A DNA stretch of 64,000 nt from FACHB-T130 sp042747725 (GCF_042747725.1 NZ_JBHZGO010000023.1:62001-126000), one strand, 5' to 3'; shown: positions 50,960 through 60,081, counted from the stretch's first letter. The notes: generated from the sequence alone by a model not told the origin. Numbers and translations: made by a program.

Positions 50960-52654
50960 TTATTTGCGTTTGCTTGATTCCTTAGCAGCTTTAGCAGCTT
51001 TCTTGGCAGCTTTATCAGCAGCGATCGCATCTAATCTTGCCTGTTCTTTTTCCTCAGCAATTTTGTCTAGATAGTAATGGTAATCTCCTCGATACAGGCG
51101 GAATTCTCCATCGCGGATCTCGACAATTTTATTGGCAACTTTGGAAATAAAATAACGGTCGTGGGAGACTAAAATCACTGTACCCTCATAGTTTTGGATT
51201 GCCTCTTCCAACATTTCTTTAGCTGGAATATCCAGGTGGTTAGTAGGCTCGTCCAAAATCATTAAATTAACTGGACGCAAGAGCATTTTTGCTAACGCCA
51301 GACGAGCTTTTTCACCTCCGCTAAGAGCCTCAACCTTTTTAAATACGGTGTCACCGCTGAACAAGAAACGTCCTAGAAGCGTGCGAACTTCCTCATTTTT
51401 CCATTCAGGTACTTCATCATGGATAGTTTCCATGACAGTTCTAGAAAGATCCAACGCTTCCGCCTGATTTTGCTCGAAATACCCAGGAATAACGTTGTGA
51501 GCGCCTAATTGAACTGAGCCTTCGGTAGGTTTTTCCATGCCCATAATTAGACGCAATAGAGTAGATTTGCCAGCACCGTTCGGGCCGAGGAAGGCAATGC
51601 GATCGCCTCGTTCCATTAACAGATTCGCATCCAAAAATAGAATTTTATCGTCGTAAGTATGCACCAAATTATTGATTTCCACTACCTCACGACCACTGCG
51701 GGGAGCGTCGGGAAAACGGAAGCGCAGAGTCCTTAATCCCCCAGCCGGTGCTTCAATCCGCTCAATTTTTTCTAGTTGTTTCTCGCGGCTTTTTGCTTGG
51801 GTGCTGCGGGTAGCACTGGCACGGAAACGGTCAACAAAGACTTGCTGTTTTTCTAGTTCTTTTTGCTGACGTTCGTAGGCGCTGAGTTGGGCTTCTTGGT
51901 TTTCCGCTTTTTGTTGTAAATAAGCCGAATAGTTGCCTAAGTAGGTGGTAGAAATGCCGCGTTCTGTTTCTACAATTTGGGTGCAAAGGCGGTCGAGAAA
52001 TTCCCGGTCGTGGGATACTATCACAATCGGGGTTTTCAGCCCTTTGAGATAGGTTTCCAGCCACTCAATGGTTTCTAGATCCAGGTGGTTAGTTGGTTCA
52101 TCCAGCAGTAATAAATCGGGTTTTTGGAGTAAGATTTTGCCCAAACTCATCCGCATCTGCCAACCGCCGCTGAAAGCACTAACGAGGCGATCGCCATCTT
52201 CTGGCACAAACCCCATCTCTGGCAACATCTTCTCAATCCGTGCGTCTAACCCATAGCCATCCAACGCTTCAAACTGCCGCTGTAGCCGATCCAATTTGTG
52301 GATCAGTCGATCTAGTTCCTCTGGATTGGCAGTTTCCATGTCTCGCTGCACCTGCGCCAGAGAGTGCTGCACTTGGTTGGCTTCTTTGAAGACCGTCCAA
52401 AGTTCTTCTCGCACAGTGCGCGTAGGATCTACCTCAAATTCTTGAGTCAGGTAGGCAATGTGCAAATTGGCAGGACGAATCACTTCCCCAGCAGTGGGTT
52501 CAATCTCCCCGGCAATAATTTTGAGCTGAGTCGATTTTCCGGCACCGTTAACGCCGACTAAGCCAATGCGATCGCCCGGTTTGACTTCCCAGCTGACATC
52601 CTTGAGAACTTCGCCGGTCGCGTAAATTTTGCTGATATGTTCAAGTCGTAACAT
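50960..52654 (-). CDS. ABC-F family ATPase (translation factor-like)
   Basis: A 564-residue soluble protein with two ATP-binding cassettes and no membrane domain. Cassette 1: Walker A GVNGAGKSTQLKII (about 34-47), signature VSAFSGGWQMRMSLGKILLQ, Walker B LLLLDEPTNHLDLETIEWLE. Cassette 2: Walker A GPNGAGKSTLLRLI, signature EALSGGEKARLALAKMLL, Walker B MILDEPTNHLDI. Between them lies the charged helical linker QKELEKQQVFVDRFRASATR of the Uup/EttA type. The C-terminus is a Lys/Ala helix. ABC-F proteins act on ribosomes to rescue stalling or confer antibiotic resistance. The ATG at 52654 follows a TTG. Confidence 0.93.
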   Translation of the reverse strand: MLRLEHISKIYATGEVLKDVSWEVKPGDRIGLVGVNGAGKSTQLKIIAGEIEPTAGEVIRPANLHIAYLTQEFEVDPTRTVREELWTVFKEANQVQHSLAQVQRDMETANPEELDRLIHKLDRLQRQFEALDGYGLDARIEKMLPEMGFVPEDGDRLVSAFSGGWQMRMSLGKILLQKPDLLLLDEPTNHLDLETIEWLETYLKGLKTPIVIVSHDREFLDRLCTQIVETERGISTTYLGNYSAYLQQKAENQEAQLSAYERQQKELEKQQVFVDRFRASATRSTQAKSREKQLEKIERIEAPAGGLRTLRFRFPDAPRSGREVVEINNLVHTYDDKILFLDANLLMERGDRIAFLGPNGAGKSTLLRLIMGMEKPTEGSVQLGAHNVIPGYFEQNQAEALDLSRTVMETIHDEVPEWKNEEVRTLLGRFLFSGDTVFKKVEALSGGEKARLALAKMLLRPVNLMILDEPTNHLDIPAKEMLEEAIQNYEGTVILVSHDRYFISKVANKIVEIRDGEFRLYRGDYHYYLDKIAEEKEQARLDAIAADKAAKKAAKAAKESSKRK

Positions 52655-53045
52655 CAAGAGTCTCCAAGGATGCTGAGGGGATGAGCGAATTATTTGACGG
52701 ATGTCAGTTGGTATTGCCAGTAAGTCCGTCAGGCGATCGCTAGAGTCCAGTTTATCTTAACAAAATTTAATTCTAAATTAGAAACTGGCAACTGTTGGGA
52801 GGCAGGTTGAAGATCCCAGATCGCGATCGTCTTTCTCTAGGTGTACCGATGGGAAGGCTGATTTTGGATTACCTGAGTCCTTCTTCTCGCCTATCACTTC
52901 AGGCGCTTTTGTTATAAGTCGGTAAGCGCAAACAACAACTACTGGTATTCTTTGATTCAGGATAGTGATTAAAGATTGGGAAATTTTATCTAGTCCCAAA
53001 TTTCCCAAATAACAAGTTGTATTTAATTCCGCCCGCTTACTCGCA
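52655..53045. other. Gap between ABC-F and orphan genes
   Basis: About 390 bases with one HIP1 site near 52733 and AT-rich stretches; no supported coding region. A minus-strand frame at 52778-53074 overlaps the next gene and lacks family features. Confidence 0.4.
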
Positions 53046-53546
53046 TTAGCGATCGCCTCTGGGAATTGGCCCATCCCTCACTTCAATCAACTCTTCAATG
53101 GATTTTCCTACGATTCGTGCAATTGGTCCTAGCTGATTATCGTTAATTTCTTTTCCTAGAAAAATTTCTTTCAGCTCTTTCCAAGACAATCGATAAGAAT
53201 CGCAGAACCGGGCAAATTCTTTATCACTAATATCAAGTTCATCTTGTCTATCCCTTAATAGCAAGGCGATCGCCGCCGATCCATATCTAGGACGTTCGGT
53301 GCTTGCAATATATTTTTTCATTAGAATATCAACTCTATTCGTATCGCCCCCCGCCTCAGTTATCAAGTCAAAACAAGCCATTTTGAGAGCTTTGCGTAGC
53401 CTTTCATCTTCATCGAGAAAATCAACGATTCGGAGGGCATATTCTGGTTTTATAAATCCAACGACGGCTCCCTTATAGTAAATTGGAGAATAGGGATCGT
53501 TTGGATCGTAATTCCAATCCGAAGCTTGATTATTATTGTTTGACAT
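53046..53546 (-). CDS. Hypothetical protein with C-terminal HTH-like segment
   Basis: A 166-residue protein with a polar N-terminus (MSNNNNQASDWNYDPNDPYS) and a helical middle (FLDEDERLRKALKMACFDLI). Residues about 125-160 (LSWKELKEIFLGKEINDNQL and GPIARIVGKSIEELIEV) match the second half of an XRE-type helix-turn-helix, so DNA binding is possible but weak. The ATG at 53546 is preferred because AGAGG precedes it by eight bases. No partner gene is adjacent. Its function is unknown. Confidence 0.65.
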   Translation of the reverse strand: MSNNNNQASDWNYDPNDPYSPIYYKGAVVGFIKPEYALRIVDFLDEDERLRKALKMACFDLITEAGGDTNRVDILMKKYIASTERPRYGSAAIALLLRDRQDELDISDKEFARFCDSYRLSWKELKEIFLGKEINDNQLGPIARIVGKSIEELIEVRDGPIPRGDR

Positions 53547-53797
53547 CTCGGCACCTCTGGTCAACGCTATTTATACAAGCCTTTAAAGCAGTTTTTTCAA
53601 TTAATTTAGACGAGTCTATTTTTACATCCGTTTTACTTGAGCCTAAAGTTAGAGAAACTTGACTTAATAGTGTTATTAATAATATATGAGTAATTATTCA
53701 TATCTCTCTAATAAGAATAAAATACAAGAAAATAAGGCTTTTGAACAGTTGGATTCATCCTGCTCTCACTTCCAACCCAGATAGATAGGGGGGAAAG

Positions 53798-53970
53798 TCA
53801 GCTTTTTGTTAGGTAAGGGCGATTGCCATCCCGATTTTCGAGCAAAACAGCAGGGTACAACCGTTCCTTAGCTAATTTTGCCAGAATTTCATCTTGCGGA
53901 TAGTGATATAGAACGCAAAAGTCCTGCTGTTGAAGCGATCGCGTCTGAGAGCAAGTTTGTTAATTCTCTG
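53798..53970 (-). pseudogene. Possible C-terminal gene remnant
   Basis: The minus strand shows an uninterrupted stretch ending with a TGA at 53798-53800. It reads DFCVLYHYPQDEILAKLAKE, then RLYPAVLLENRDGNRPYLTK and S. The composition looks like real protein, but no start codon precedes it and an upstream stop lies near 53970. It may be a remnant of a lost gene. No family is recognised, and chance cannot be excluded. Confidence 0.25.
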
Positions 53971-54029
53971 GCAAGGTGGGTTTCTCTAATGATGGGCAAT
54001 TTACCGGAGATGATATTATGAAAAGACAT
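53971..54029. other. Gap between remnant and terminators
   Basis: No gene or clear signal in this segment; the AT-rich tract at about 53565-53790 upstream of the remnant is likewise featureless. Confidence 0.3.
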
Positions 54030-54059
54030 AAAAAATCCAGCCGCTTACACGTCGGCTGG
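54030..54059 (-). terminator. Second intrinsic terminator of the ribosomal operon
   Basis: On the minus strand CCAGCCG pairs with CGGCTGG (54053-54059 and 54037-54043) around a 9-base loop, followed by ATTTTTTATG (54036 down to 54027). It lies downstream of the terminator at 54071-54091, so prfA is followed by two in tandem. Confidence 0.75.
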
Positions 54060-54070
54060 GTGCGGGATGG

Positions 54071-54091
54071 CAAAAACGCGATTAATCGCGT
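54071..54091 (-). terminator. Intrinsic terminator after prfA
   Basis: ACGCGATTAATCGCGT (54076-54091) is a perfect 16-base palindrome. On the minus strand it is followed by TTTTTGC, a good U-run. It is 25 bases past the prfA stop and probably ends the ribosomal protein superoperon. Confidence 0.8.
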
Positions 54092-54115
54092 CTTTCGATA
54101 CCTTTAGCTCTGATC

Positions 54116-55228
54116 TTAATGAAGCGACTCAGCGTTAGTAGTGGAAGCGGCTAATTCTGCCAAGCGTTCCTGCTGGTCTTGAGAGATACAAGCCTGAATA
54201 ATATGTTCCAGGTCGCCTTGCAGAACAGGGTTAAGGCTGTAGTTCTGATTCAGGCGGTGGTCGGTGACACGGTTATCTTTGTAATTGTAAGTGCGAATTT
54301 TTTCCGAACGGGAGCCGGTACCTACCTGAGAACGCCGCATGGAGGTAACAGCTTCCTGTTGTTCGCGCAGCTTCATTTCGTAAAGCTTGGCACGGAGGAT
54401 TTGCATAGCGCGTTCTTTGTTTTGCAACTGACTTCGCTCTTCGGTACAGAAAATCCGAATCCCCGTCGGCTTGTGGAACAAGTCGGCAGCAGTTTCTACC
54501 TTGTTCACATTTTGACCGCCAGCACCGCCAGACCGAGCTGTACTCATTTCAATATCCTTCGGGTCAATGTGTATCTCTACATCATCCACCTCTGGCATCA
54601 CCGCCACTGTTGCCGTTGAGGTGTGAACCCGTCCTCCAGCTTCCGTCACTGGCACCCGTTGTACCCGATGGACGCCAGCTTCAAACTTTAGCTGGCTGTA
54701 AACGTTGTCGCCCTGGATTTCCAAGATGGCTTCTTTAAAACCACCCGACTCTGCCCGCGACTCGCCCAGTAACTTAATCTTCCAGTTTTGAGTTTGGGCG
54801 TAGTACGAGTACATCCGCACCAAATCGCCCGCCCAGATACTCGCCTCATCTCCACCTGTGCCAGCACGAATTTCCAGCATGATGTTTTTGTCATCATTGG
54901 GATCGCGGGGCAAAAGTAAAATCTTGAGGCGTATTTCCAAATGCTCTAGCTTGCTTTCCAGTTCTTCCACTTCCAAGGCTGCCATTTCCTGCAACTCAGG
55001 ATCGCTAGCAGATTCCTTATGTACGAGTTTTGCGCCCACCAAGTTTTGCTGAGTTGTTTTCCAACTTTCGTAGGTGTTGACAACTTCCTCCAATGAGGAA
55101 CGAACCTTTGCCACCCGTTGATACTCATCTGGATTGGAGGCGGTATCTGGATCTGCCAGTCGGCGGGTTAACTCATTAAAGGTTTGCTCAACGGAATTTA
55201 ATTTCTCCAGCAGGTATGTTTCAGCCAT
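54116..55228 (-). CDS. prfA: Peptide chain release factor 1
   Basis: A 370-residue factor that recognises UAA and UAG stop codons. The anticodon tripeptide is PVT at about 193-195 (RVQRVPVTEAGG), and the catalytic GGQ is at about 237-239 (SGGAGGQNVNKVETAADLF). The start is the ATG at 55228 (MAETYLLEKLNSVEQTFNEL); an upstream in-frame extension to 55312 is non-conserved. It ends the cyanobacterial ribosomal superoperon, preceded by rpmE and followed by two terminators. Confidence 0.97.
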   Translation of the reverse strand: MAETYLLEKLNSVEQTFNELTRRLADPDTASNPDEYQRVAKVRSSLEEVVNTYESWKTTQQNLVGAKLVHKESASDPELQEMAALEVEELESKLEHLEIRLKILLLPRDPNDDKNIMLEIRAGTGGDEASIWAGDLVRMYSYYAQTQNWKIKLLGESRAESGGFKEAILEIQGDNVYSQLKFEAGVHRVQRVPVTEAGGRVHTSTATVAVMPEVDDVEIHIDPKDIEMSTARSGGAGGQNVNKVETAADLFHKPTGIRIFCTEERSQLQNKERAMQILRAKLYEMKLREQQEAVTSMRRSQVGTGSRSEKIRTYNYKDNRVTDHRLNQNYSLNPVLQGDLEHIIQACISQDQQERLAELAASTTNAESLH

Positions 55229-55321
55229 AGGAAATGCGATCGCTCCACAAAAACAGCAGGAAAGCTTATCATCAATAACTTCGACCCAACAGGTGGGTCG
55301 CGCTACGAGCAAGCCGACCCG

Positions 55322-55576
55322 CTACTTTTTGCCTTGGGAACCCGAATCATCACCTTGGGCTTGGTTGGTTTCCAACATTCCGTATTTCCGCAGGAAGCGC
55401 TCTACCCGACCTTCGGTGTCAATAATTTTCTGGGTTCCGGTGTAAAAGGGGTGGTTGCCCGACCAAACATCAACGTGAAGTTCTGGTTGTGTTGAGCCGA
55501 CAGTCATTACCACTTCTCCGTTGCAGTAAACTTTTGCTTCTGGATACCACTGCGGATGAATTCCTTGTTTTGCCAT
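55322..55576 (-). CDS. rpmE: 50S ribosomal protein L31 (zinc-free form)
   Basis: An 84-residue protein with the family segment VYCNGEVVMTVGSTQPELHV and SGNHPFYTGTQKIIDTEGRV. Only one cysteine remains in the region where zinc-binding forms have a CxxC, so it is the C- type. The C-terminal tail is low complexity (QAQGDDSGSQGKK). Located between rpsI and prfA, as is usual in cyanobacteria. MAKQGIHPQW is the start. Confidence 0.95.
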   Translation of the reverse strand: MAKQGIHPQWYPEAKVYCNGEVVMTVGSTQPELHVDVWSGNHPFYTGTQKIIDTEGRVERFLRKYGMLETNQAQGDDSGSQGKK

Positions 55577-55690
55577 GATTGCTCCTCGACTGGGTAATGT
55601 CCCTATACAAATTCTAGCTTTCCAGCATTAGCGAGTGCGAGGTCTGCCTCGCACCTACCATCGATAACCAACTCAAAAGCGATCGCTTCT

Positions 55691-56104
55691 TTATCGCTTC
55701 GAGTACTGCGGAGCCTTCCGGGCTTTGTGCAAGCCGTATTTCTTCCGCTCTTTAGCTCTGGGATCGCGGGTCAAATAACCTTCGCTTTTCAGCGGCTGGC
55801 GATTGTCCGGGTCGAGTTGGCACAAGGCTCTCGCCACTCCCAACCGAATCGAATCAGACTGTCCGGTTAATCCACCGCCGTGGGCTTTCACCAGAATGTC
55901 ATACTCATTTTCCAGACCCAGGGTTTCCAGGGGGGCTTTTGCTGCTGACAGATAAGCCGCTTGGTAATTGAAGTAATTGTCTCCCGGTCGGTCATTAACA
56001 ATCATCTGACCGCTTCCGGGAACCAAGCGAACCCTTGCTACGGAAGACTTGCGGCGACCTGTTCCCCAGTACACGACTCGACCACTTTGTTCTACTGCTT
56101 GCAT
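55691..56104 (-). CDS. rpsI: 30S ribosomal protein S9
   Basis: A 137-residue protein. Conserved segments are GRRKSSVARVRLVPGSG (about 16-32), QSDSIRLGVARALCQLDP and the C-terminal KKYGLHKARKAPQYSKR, whose Lys-Arg end contacts P-site tRNA. Its ATG (56104-56102) shares a base with the rplM stop in TAATG, so the two are translationally coupled. Confidence 0.97.
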   Translation of the reverse strand: MQAVEQSGRVVYWGTGRRKSSVARVRLVPGSGQMIVNDRPGDNYFNYQAAYLSAAKAPLETLGLENEYDILVKAHGGGLTGQSDSIRLGVARALCQLDPDNRQPLKSEGYLTRDPRAKERKKYGLHKARKAPQYSKR

Positions 56105-56559
56105 TAACTTTCTCCTCCTGGAATTGTTTGAATTTTGATTTCCTGGGGTTTTTGAGATTCATGGGGATGGGATGGTCCCGGATAAACTTTCAGCTTGGTG
56201 AACAGTTGTTTCCCCAGAGAACTCTTGGGCAGCATCCCGCGCACGGCCTGTTCGATAATCCGCTCTGGGATACGGCCCTGTAGCTTGGCAAAGGTTTCAG
56301 TCTTCATTCCGCCCGGACGCCCCGAATGTCTCCGATAGAGCTTTTGAGTGCGTTTTTTGCCCGTGACTACTACTTTTTCGGCATTGACGACGATCACGAA
56401 ATCGCCGGTATCCAGATGGGGCGTAAAGATGGGCTTGTTTTTGCCTCTTAGAATCATGGCAATTTCACTCGCCAGACGGCCCAGACGCTGCTCTGCGGCA
56501 TCGACGACGTACCAATTGCGTTCTATGGAGTCTTGAGATGGGATGGGGGTTTTGTTCAT
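56104..56559 (-). CDS. rplM: 50S ribosomal protein L13
   Basis: A 151-residue protein. Motifs are ERNWYVVDAAEQRLGRLASE (about 12-31), NKPIFTPHLDTGDFVIVVNA and GMLPKSSLGKQLFTKLKVYP. The start at the ATG at 56559 gives the usual length; an in-frame start at 56592 adds a basic extension with no support. It overlaps rpsI by one base. Confidence 0.97.
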   Translation of the reverse strand: MNKTPIPSQDSIERNWYVVDAAEQRLGRLASEIAMILRGKNKPIFTPHLDTGDFVIVVNAEKVVVTGKKRTQKLYRRHSGRPGGMKTETFAKLQGRIPERIIEQAVRGMLPKSSLGKQLFTKLKVYPGPSHPHESQKPQEIKIQTIPGGES

Positions 56560-56660
56560 GGTTCTTTTTATACGCTTCAAGGGGTGAGTCAAAAGTTGGT
56601 AAGTTGGAGCTTTGAATGTTGAAGAACCTTTTAACCTTCAACCTTCTCACCTTCAACCTT

Positions 56661-57500
56661 TCAACTTAGGCAATATTCGGCAGTGGTGACAGTCGGCAAG
56701 ACCAACTTAGGCTGGGTGTCAAACCAGACTTCCGGGGGAAAGGGAAACTCCGGGTAGCCAACTCGCAACAGGCACAGACCTTGAGCGGGTGCAGAGTACT
56801 TCACTTCGTGACGGCGCTGGTTTACCCACAACTCGGTAAAGCTTTCTGGCGATCGCTCTTTCCTTCCCACCTGTACCAGTAATCCCACCAGCAGCCGCAC
56901 CATGCCATACAAAAATCCGTTGGCTTGAATCTCAATATGAATAAATGAGCCGTCTCGGTAGCACTCTGCCGCCTGCACATCCACCCAGGAATGCGATCGC
57001 GCCGAATTCGCCCTGTGAAAAGCAGCTAGATGGTGGCTGCCTATCAAAGGGGTTAAAGCTGCCTGGATGCAAGATTCATCTAGCGGTGCATAATAATAAT
57101 GCCAACTGAAGGGCTGCACAAACAAGTTTGGCTTGAGATCTGTATAGATCGTGTATCGATACCGACGCCAGTTCGCAGAAAACCGAGCGTGCCAGTTTGA
57201 ACCCACAGCAGCTGAGGCTCGAATCAGAATATCATCGGGCAGATGAGAATTAAGAATCGCCGCCCACTTATCAGCCGGAATGGGACCCGTAGCCTCAAAA
57301 TGTGCCACTTGTGCTGCTGCATGGACACCGCTATCGGTGCGCCCCGCACCGTGTAGAGTAACAGGTCGCTCCTGCACCTTGGACAGAACTGTTTCAATCT
57401 CTTCCTGCACGGTGCGCCCATTGGGTTGCCGCTGCCAGCCATGAAAATGAGTGCCCAGGTATTGGATTACCAGGGCAACTCGCTGGGTCGATAATGGCAT
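56661..57500 (-). CDS. truA: tRNA pseudouridine synthase A
   Basis: A 279-residue enzyme modifying U38-U40 of tRNA anticodon loops. The catalytic aspartate is Asp56 in LHGAGRTDSGVHAAAQ, with the substrate-binding strand GWQRQPNGRTVQEE and FLYGMVRLLVGLLVQVGRKE in the second half. The ATG at 57500 is preferred to one at 57512. It lies between rplQ and rplM, its usual position in the cyanobacterial operon. Confidence 0.95.
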   Translation of the reverse strand: MPLSTQRVALVIQYLGTHFHGWQRQPNGRTVQEEIETVLSKVQERPVTLHGAGRTDSGVHAAAQVAHFEATGPIPADKWAAILNSHLPDDILIRASAAVGSNWHARFSANWRRYRYTIYTDLKPNLFVQPFSWHYYYAPLDESCIQAALTPLIGSHHLAAFHRANSARSHSWVDVQAAECYRDGSFIHIEIQANGFLYGMVRLLVGLLVQVGRKERSPESFTELWVNQRRHEVKYSAPAQGLCLLRVGYPEFPFPPEVWFDTQPKLVLPTVTTAEYCLS

Positions 57501-57563
57501 GGCTTCTAACATGATGAGCTTTGAGTTGTGAGTTTTGAGTTCTAAATTCTCTCAGTCCTCACT

Positions 57564-57914
57564 TCAAACCAGCTCGATAATTGCCATTTCGGCATTATCA
57601 CCCCGACGTGGCACGGTTCGCAGGATACGGGTGTATCCTCCGTTGCGTTCGCCATAACGGCTAGCGGCTTGCTCAAACAGGGCATGAACCAACTGTTTGT
57701 CATAAATGTAGCCCAAGGCTTGTCTGCGGGCTGACAGAGAGCCGTCCTTTGCCAGAGTAATCATTTTTTCCACTTCCGGGCGCAGCGCCTTGGCTCGCGT
57801 CTTGGTGGTAGTGATTCGACCCTGACGGATTAGTTCGGTTGCCAGCGACCTCAAAAGCGCTCGACGCTGGTCGGAGGGCTTACCCAGTTTTGGAATACGA
57901 CGACAGTGACGCAT
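57564..57914 (-). CDS. rplQ: 50S ribosomal protein L17
   Basis: A 116-residue protein with MRHCRRIPKLGKPSDQRRAL at the start and the conserved SLATELIRQGRITTTKTRAK and VPRRGDNAEMAIIELV. It follows rpoA after a gap of about 108 bases filled with TAATTGGTAA repeats. The length matches the family. Confidence 0.97.
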   Translation of the reverse strand: MRHCRRIPKLGKPSDQRRALLRSLATELIRQGRITTTKTRAKALRPEVEKMITLAKDGSLSARRQALGYIYDKQLVHALFEQAASRYGERNGGYTRILRTVPRRGDNAEMAIIELV

Positions 57915-57925
57915 AACGATTTTGA

Positions 57926-57985
57926 ATTGCTAATTGGTAATTGGTAACTGCTAATTGGTACTCGGTGAAAAAGTAATTGGTAACA
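57926..57985. repeat. TAATTGGTAA repeats between rpoA and rplQ
   Basis: Several copies of TAATTGGTAA (for example 57931-57940 and 57974-57983) fill the intercistronic gap. The reverse complement TTACCAATTA family is found near recO at 42800-42853. Confidence 0.75.
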
Positions 57986-58022
57986 GGTAAATGATTCTAC
58001 CTATTACCCATTACTCCTTACT

Positions 58023-58970
58023 TCAAGTTGTTTTCGCCGCCTTTTCGTGGGGCAGGGTAATTCCCAGTCGCCGCTGCAAGGCTTCGATGACTTCTTCTGC
58101 CGACTTTTGACCAAAGTTTTTAATCTCTAGCAGATCCTCTTGGCTGTAATCCAGCAAGTCGGCTACGGAGTTAATTTGCGCTCGCTTGAGACAGTTGTAT
58201 GCCCTCACCGAAAGCTGCAATTCTTCGATTGGGATCTGGCTGGTAGGATCTTCATCATCGGTATAGTCTACCGTCATCGGATCGAGAGTGATATCTTTCA
58301 GAGGATTGAACAAATCCACCAAAATACTCGCCGCTTGAGAAAGTGCCTCTTGGGGACTGAGGCTGCCATTCGTCCAGATTTCCAGGATTAGTCGGTCTCT
58401 TTCCAAAGAACCGTCAATCCGGGCATCTTCAATGCTGTAGTTAACTTTATGCACCGGCATAAACACAGCGTCGATCTGGAGGAAGTCCAAAGCAGCAGTT
58501 TCGTCTCGTCCCCGGTCTACTGCGCGATATCCCTTGCCTCGTTCGATGCGAAATTCCATTTCCAGCCTAGCGTCGTCTGCTAGGGTGGCAACGTATTGAT
58601 TAGGATCGACCACCTCAACTTCGGAGGGTAAATCAAATCGTCCGGCTGTCACTGTTGCTGGGCCTGTGACAGTTAATCGAGCAATTTGGGGATGGGAGGA
58701 ATGACTTTTGAGTACAATGTCCTTCATGTTCAGTAGAATTTCTAGGACATCCTCCCGCACTCCCTCAACTGTGGCAAACTCATGATTAACCCCCGCAATC
58801 CGAACAGCTGTGACTGCTGTCCCTTCTAAGTTAGACAGTAGAACCCGCCTCAGCGCATTGCCAACGGTGGTGCCTTGACCGCGTTCTAGAGGTTCCAGGA
58901 CAAATTTGCTATATTGGCTCCGATTATTCTCAGTTTTGGACTCTACACACTCAATTTGAAACTGCGCCAC
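58023..58970 (-). CDS. rpoA: RNA polymerase subunit alpha
   Basis: A 315-residue protein. The N-terminal dimerisation domain (about 1-230) contains EPLERGQGTTVGNALRRVLL and VREDVLEILLNMKDIVLKS. The linker leads to the C-terminal domain (about 245-315), which binds UP elements and activators: ELQLSVRAYNCLKRAQINSV and LEIKNFGQKSAEEVIEALQ. The start is a GTG at 58970 with GGAGG seven bases upstream, a strong site; an in-frame ATG at 58991 is less likely. Located between rpsK and rplQ. Confidence 0.97.
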   Translation of the reverse strand: MAQFQIECVESKTENNRSQYSKFVLEPLERGQGTTVGNALRRVLLSNLEGTAVTAVRIAGVNHEFATVEGVREDVLEILLNMKDIVLKSHSSHPQIARLTVTGPATVTAGRFDLPSEVEVVDPNQYVATLADDARLEMEFRIERGKGYRAVDRGRDETAALDFLQIDAVFMPVHKVNYSIEDARIDGSLERDRLILEIWTNGSLSPQEALSQAASILVDLFNPLKDITLDPMTVDYTDDEDPTSQIPIEELQLSVRAYNCLKRAQINSVADLLDYSQEDLLEIKNFGQKSAEEVIEALQRRLGITLPHEKAAKTT

Positions 58971-59093
58971 GGAGTGACCTCCCTTCTTCATAAAACCCCT
59001 GGAAAGAACGCTGAAAGCGCTTTCCTAGCATTGCCACTGCTGTCCCAATGCCAATTCAGCAGTTAGCTGTTTGCCACTTGCTGCTAATTACTA

Positions 59094-59125
59094 ATTGCTT
59101 TGAGTGCGATCGCACTCAAAGCAAT
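59094..59125. repeat. 32-bp perfect palindrome centred on HIP1, after rpsK
   Basis: ATTGCTTTGAGTGCGA (59094-59109) is followed by its exact complement TCGCACTCAAAGCAAT (59110-59125), with the core GCGATCGC. It starts one base past the rpsK stop and lies in the rpsK-rpoA gap. It should form a stable RNA hairpin in the polycistronic message. Confidence 0.85.
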
Positions 59126-59126
59126 C

Positions 59127-59522
59127 CTAGACTCGACGTCGCTTGGGCGGACGACAGCCATTGTGGGGGATTGGCGTCACATCTCGAATTAAGGTAATTT
59201 CTAGCCCCGCCCCTTGCAGCGCTCGAATCGCGGTTTCTCGACCAGCTCCTGGACCGCTAACCATCACTTCAATCTGACGCATCCCCTGATCGGTCGCTCG
59301 GCGAGCCGCACTTTCAGCTGCGGTTTGCGCTGCAAAAGGAGTTCCTTTTTTCGCTCCTTTAAAGCCACTTGAGCCAGCTGAAGCCCAGGAAAGTACGTCC
59401 CCGTTCGTGTCGGAAATCGTGACAATCGTGTTGTTAAAAGTGGACTGGATGAAGGCTACGCCATTGGGTACGTTGCGTTTTTGTTTTTTTGGACCCGTTT
59501 TTTTTGTTGGTTGTCGCGCCAT
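59127..59522 (-). CDS. rpsK: 30S ribosomal protein S11
   Basis: A 131-residue protein. Conserved parts are VAFIQSTFNNTIVTISDTNG (about 22-41), SSGFKGAKKGTPFAAQTAAE and the C-terminal VTPIPHNGCRPPKRRRV, which contacts 16S rRNA. The start MARQPTKKTGPKKQKR has the usual basic tail. It follows rpsM after 113 bases. Confidence 0.97.
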   Translation of the reverse strand: MARQPTKKTGPKKQKRNVPNGVAFIQSTFNNTIVTISDTNGDVLSWASAGSSGFKGAKKGTPFAAQTAAESAARRATDQGMRQIEVMVSGPGAGRETAIRALQGAGLEITLIRDVTPIPHNGCRPPKRRRV

Positions 59523-59635
59523 GTGGATCTAGTTGACAGTAGTTATAATGGGTTGGCTGAATTGCTTGGTCAAGTTTGCCTTTAGCAAACGAAATTCGAG
59601 CCTCTGCTTTTAGCTTTTCAGCTAACAGAAGAAGG

Positions 59636-60019
59636 TTATTTCGGTCCTGGTGCCTTTCTCTTACCTGCGACTGTGAGACGCCTGCCGCGACGGGTTCGGG
59701 CATTTGTACGGGTTCGTTGACCCCGAACTGGCAAGCCCATCCGATGACGCCGACCCCGGTAGGTGCCAATGTCAATCAGGCGCTTGATGTTCATTGCCTC
59801 CCAGCGTCTGAGATCCCCTTCAATTTGATAGTTGCTTTCCACTGCTTCGCGCAGGGCAGCTACGTCCGAATCACTTAAGTCTTTTACTCTTGTGTCTGGA
59901 TTAACTTTGGATGCTGCCAAAATTTCTTTGGAGCGCGAGAGTCCAATTCCATAGATGTAAGTCAGACCAATTTCTACGCGCTTATCGCGAGGAAGGTCTA
60001 CCCCAGCAATCCGTGCCAC
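59636..60019 (-). CDS. rpsM: 30S ribosomal protein S13
   Basis: A 127-residue protein. Conserved parts are RIAGVDLPRDKRVEIGLTYI (about 3-22), the helix-hairpin-helix region and the basic C-terminus GLPVRGQRTRTNARTRRGRR with the tRNA-contacting tail. The start codon of MARIAGVDLP is at 60019. It lies 63 bases after rpmJ. Confidence 0.97.
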   Translation of the reverse strand: MARIAGVDLPRDKRVEIGLTYIYGIGLSRSKEILAASKVNPDTRVKDLSDSDVAALREAVESNYQIEGDLRRWEAMNIKRLIDIGTYRGRRHRMGLPVRGQRTRTNARTRRGRRLTVAGKRKAPGPK

Positions 60020-60081
60020 GCTTGTTGTCTCCCTAGTCTTGCTTTTAGTGCTATAAACTTGTCCTGAGGATCGGGCCTTCG

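Noticed and set aside
54179..54619. 146-codon plus-strand frame
   Set aside because: It is antisense to prfA, whose GGQ and PVT motifs are intact.
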